A stretch of 64,000 bases of DNA. It comes from Spartobacteria bacterium LR76. Its GTDB lineage: Bacteria > Verrucomicrobiota > Verrucomicrobiia > Chthoniobacterales > Terrimicrobiaceae. Positions 61,759-64,000 of the stretch are shown here, piece after piece. The notes below the pieces were generated by a model. It saw nothing but the letters and a program-made list of their open reading frames with translations. It was not told the origin of the DNA and did no database searches. Made by a program: the position numbers and the translations under genes. Position 1 is the first letter of the stretch. Every line of letters starts with the position of its first letter. The stretch lies in assembly GCA_003054655.1 (NCBI GenBank), contig QAYZ01000015.1, positions 558,001 to 622,000 on the forward strand, written 5' to 3'.

Positions 61759-62689
61759 CAGCGAAAGTTCCTCGGGAAGCTATCACATCCCCGTGATGGC
61801 TGAAGAGGTCGTCGCCCTGCTGCGTCCGGCACCAGGCATGCTTTTCCTCGACGGCACGGCCGGAGGAGGAGGGCATACCGAAAAGCTGCTCCAGCATGGC
61901 GCGGACGTGATTGCACTGGACCAGGACTCCGATGCGATCGCGCAATGTCATGACCGGCTGGCGACGTATGGCCGGAGAGTGCAGATCGTGCAGAGCAACT
62001 TTCGCAACGCAGGCACGGTGCTCGACAGCCTGGGCATCGACAAGGTGGGCGGCGCGCTGATTGATGTGGGCGTGTCCTCGCACCAGCTCGACACCGCCGG
62101 GCGCGGGTTTGCCATGATGAAGGACGGCCCGCTCGACATGCGCATGGACCGCGAAAATCCCCGCACGGCGGCGGATATCGTCAATACCGAGAGCGCCGGC
62201 GAGCTGGCCCGGATCTTCCGGGAGTACGGCGAGGAGCCGCGGGCGATGCATATCGCGGCCAGGCTGGTGGCGGCGAGAGAGAAGCGGGCGATCCTGACGA
62301 CCTTTGACCTGACGGCGGCCATCGCCTCGATCATCCCGCGCACAGGGCCGAGGCACCCTGCGACCCGTATCTTCCAGGCTCTGCGGATCGCGGTGAACGA
62401 CGAGCTCGGGGTCATCCGCGAAGGTCTCGATGTCATCTCGCAGCGGCTGGCGCACGGAGCGCGCTTCGCCGTGATCACGTTCCACTCCCTCGAGGATCGC
62501 ATCGTGAAGAACTACTTCCGCGACAAGAGCACCGAGTGGATCGACCGGCCCGAGTGGCCGGAGCCCCGCCGCAATCCTGAACGAATTTTCCGACTCCTGA
62601 CACCCCGACCCATCGACCCGTCGAAGGACGAGGTGGAAGCCAACCCACGCTCGCGCAGCGCGAAATTGCGCGTCGTCGAGCGCATCTAA
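61703..62689 (+). CDS. rsmH: 16S rRNA (cytosine(1402)-N4)-methyltransferase
   Basis: A 328-residue methyltransferase (MraW) acting on C1402 of 16S rRNA with S-adenosylmethionine. Motifs: SYHIPVMAEEVVALL, the usual N-terminus; FLDGTAGGGGHTEKLL, the SAM-binding loop; ALIDVGVSSHQLDTAGRGFAMMKDGPLDMRMD; and the C-terminal AVITFHSLEDRIVKNYFRDK. Most relatives begin close to the HIPVM segment, so the first 27 residues are an extension and the true start may be a later codon such as TTG 61741. It lies in its normal place after mraZ. Confidence 0.93.
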   Translation: MKSWDFEDQALLILEKPTDSESSSGSYHIPVMAEEVVALLRPAPGMLFLDGTAGGGGHTEKLLQHGADVIALDQDSDAIAQCHDRLATYGRRVQIVQSNFRNAGTVLDSLGIDKVGGALIDVGVSSHQLDTAGRGFAMMKDGPLDMRMDRENPRTAADIVNTESAGELARIFREYGEEPRAMHIAARLVAAREKRAILTTFDLTAAIASIIPRTGPRHPATRIFQALRIAVNDELGVIREGLDVISQRLAHGARFAVITFHSLEDRIVKNYFRDKSTEWIDRPEWPEPRRNPERIFRLLTPRPIDPSKDEVEANPRSRSAKLRVVERI

Positions 62690-62702
62690 CCTACTGCCGA
62701 CC

Positions 62703-63071
62703 ATGAGCACGAACCGTAGAAAAGAAGTGAACCAGATCCAGTTGGGACCGTTGTTCAAGTGGCTGACGCTTGCCGTGATGATCGGCGGCTGCGGACTGCT
62801 CTTCGTGTACGTGAAGAACCAGCAGCACACCCTGGGTCAGGAGACCCGCAAGGTGGAGTTGCAGATGCGTGAGGTGCGTGCCTACAACGAGGTGCTCCTC
62901 GCCAAGATCTCCCAGCTCTCCTCCCGGCCGGCGCTGCAGCGCAAACTGGAACAAACTATGGTGGCGCTCGTCCCCATCCAGGATAACTCCATCGCACGGC
63001 TCGTTCCTCCGGTGACGGTGGGCAGCGACGGTCTGCTGCGGACCGCTGCCAACGAGAGGTTCCGCCCGTGA
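62703..63071 (+). CDS. ftsL: FtsL-like cell division protein
   Basis: A 122-residue bitopic membrane protein: short basic cytoplasmic part, one helix (WLTLAVMIGGCGLLFVYV), then a periplasmic coiled-coil region (NQQHTLGQETRKVELQMREVRAYNEVLLAKISQLSS). Sequence conservation of FtsL is poor; the call rests on topology, coiled coil and position between rsmH and ftsI. The C-terminal tail (VPPVTVGSDGLLRTAANERF) is longer than in many FtsL. Its stop overlaps the ftsI start by 4 bp (GTGA). Confidence 0.75.
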   Translation: MSTNRRKEVNQIQLGPLFKWLTLAVMIGGCGLLFVYVKNQQHTLGQETRKVELQMREVRAYNEVLLAKISQLSSRPALQRKLEQTMVALVPIQDNSIARLVPPVTVGSDGLLRTAANERFRP

Positions 63072-64000
63072 GATGGCTGGCCAGACGTCGAGCCGCAGTA
63101 GCCTGTGTCCTGGTAGCCCTGGTCTTCACAGGCTATTCGGCGCGTCTGATCCACCTGCAGGTGGGGATGCACGAGGAGTATTCCGCAATCGCGGCCTCCA
63201 AGCATAGCATCCGCAACACCATACCCGCACGCCGGGGACTCATCACCGATCGCAACGGCGAAATCCTCGCCGCCAACATGCCCGCCCAACGCGTGGTGGC
63301 GGACGGTTCTCACATCAAAGACAAGGCGGCGCTGGTGGCCGAGATCGCCGCGCCGTATCTCGGCATCCCTGTCGCCGAACTGACCGAGCGCCTCGCCCAG
63401 CCGACCAACAAGTACAACGTCATCACTCCCAATCTGGAGGAGGACAAGGCCATCGCGCTCAAGAAGGAACTCGATAAGAAAGGGCTGCGCGGCCTGTATT
63501 TTTACCCGAACAGCGTCCGCACCTATCCGAATGCTTCGATCCTGAGCCATGTGCTCGGCTTCATGAGCCGTAAAAATCCCAGCGACGAAGTGCTCGTCGG
63601 CGTGGATGGCATCGAGCGGAGCATGGAGCAGCAGTTGCACGGCGAAGACGGATTTCGCCACATCGAGCATGATCGCGCGGGTCGTGAACTCGTCGTCTAT
63701 CGCGGCCAGGAAAAGGCTCCTCGCCATGGATCAAATGTCGAACTGACCATCGACATGGCGCTCCAAAGCATCCTCGAAGCCGAACTCGAAAACGCCTATC
63801 GCGAGCTGAAACCCGACACGGCCATCGGCATCATCGCTGATCCGAAGACCGGCGAGATCCTCGCCATGTCCAACCGGCCCACTTTTGACCCGAACAATCT
63901 CAACGAGGCCAAGCCCGATGAGATGAAGAACCGCGCCATCATGGACATGGTGGAGCCGGGTTCCACCTTCAAGATCGTCGTGGCCTCGGGTGCTCTCAAC
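63068..64000 (+). CDS. ftsI: Penicillin-binding protein FtsI (PBP3-type), 5' part
   Basis: The first 311 residues of a class B penicillin-binding protein, cut by the window end. After an N-terminal anchor (RRAAVACVLVALVFTGYSARLIHL) comes the pedestal domain with RRGLITDRNGEILAANMP, the conserved RGxIxDRNG motif, and YPNASILSHVLGF. The transpeptidase domain begins with SNVELTIDMALQSILEAEL and AIGIIADPKTGEILAMSNRPTFDPN, then EPGSTFK with the active-site Ser299 and Lys302. It crosslinks septal peptidoglycan with FtsW. The start is GTG 63068, coupled to ftsL. Confidence 0.93.
   Translation, partial: MRWLARRRAAVACVLVALVFTGYSARLIHLQVGMHEEYSAIAASKHSIRNTIPARRGLITDRNGEILAANMPAQRVVADGSHIKDKAALVAEIAAPYLGIPVAELTERLAQPTNKYNVITPNLEEDKAIALKKELDKKGLRGLYFYPNSVRTYPNASILSHVLGFMSRKNPSDEVLVGVDGIERSMEQQLHGEDGFRHIEHDRAGRELVVYRGQEKAPRHGSNVELTIDMALQSILEAELENAYRELKPDTAIGIIADPKTGEILAMSNRPTFDPNNLNEAKPDEMKNRAIMDMVEPGSTFKIVVASGALN

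Overview
The window looks like chromosomal DNA from a Verrucomicrobiota bacterium, probably near Chthoniobacter/Terrimicrobium. The reasons are a four-gene prepilin-like set matching the Verru_Chthon cassette B-C-D-A, two PEP-CTERM proteins, many secreted carbohydrate enzymes under LacI/DeoR/AraC regulators, a Rho factor with a long disordered insertion, and a standard mraZ-rsmH-ftsL-ftsI start of the division cluster. No tRNA, rRNA, CRISPR array or intact insertion sequence was seen.

Positions 1-34,000 form a polysaccharide-degradation region. After the end of an epimerase and a DeoR regulator come an alpha-L-rhamnosidase (GH78) and a secreted beta-helix protein (minus strand). Divergent to them is the pseudopilin-like cassette with a secreted lectin-like protein. 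Next are a secreted protein, heparinase II/III-like lyase and sialate O-acetylesterase operon; a PEP-CTERM beta-strand-repeat protein; a short-chain epimerase and GH2 enzyme with their LacI regulator; a GH127 beta-L-arabinofuranosidase divergent from an AraC regulator; and a second heparinase-like lyase followed by a secreted probable alpha/alpha-barrel protein. A 14-bp palindrome, consensus ATCAyACGTrTGAT, lies before six of these transcription units and, in degenerate form, before lacI itself. This suggests one LacI protein controls lyases, glycosidases, a surface protein and the pseudopilin cassette together.

Positions 33,400-35,200 are a small accessory patch: a possible broken small gene, a four-helix membrane protein, and a nucleotidyltransferase overlapping a 76-residue partner. 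Positions 35,200-42,400 are one minus-strand, nearly gap-free series: amino-acid permease, secreted FG-GAP protein, sugar-phosphate nucleotidyltransferase, AmgK-like kinase and maltosyltransferase GlgE. Positions 42,400-47,700 carry a small membrane protein, Lnt and purS-purQ-purL.

Positions 47,800-55,200 hold a second, LacI-preceded carbohydrate cluster: a PEP-CTERM protein, two beta-helix enzymes (one GH110-like), a single prepilin-like protein and a Gfo/Idh/MocA oxidoreductase, with 4-bp overlaps between several genes. It is bracketed by two copies of a roughly 60-bp hairpin repeat. A DUF433/DUF5615 toxin-antitoxin pair, an orphan Tdi1-like immunity protein and an ABCG-type transporter follow. 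From 58,400 onward come yebC, rho, a clear Rho-independent terminator, the MraZ-box promoter and the division genes, with ftsI cut by the window edge.
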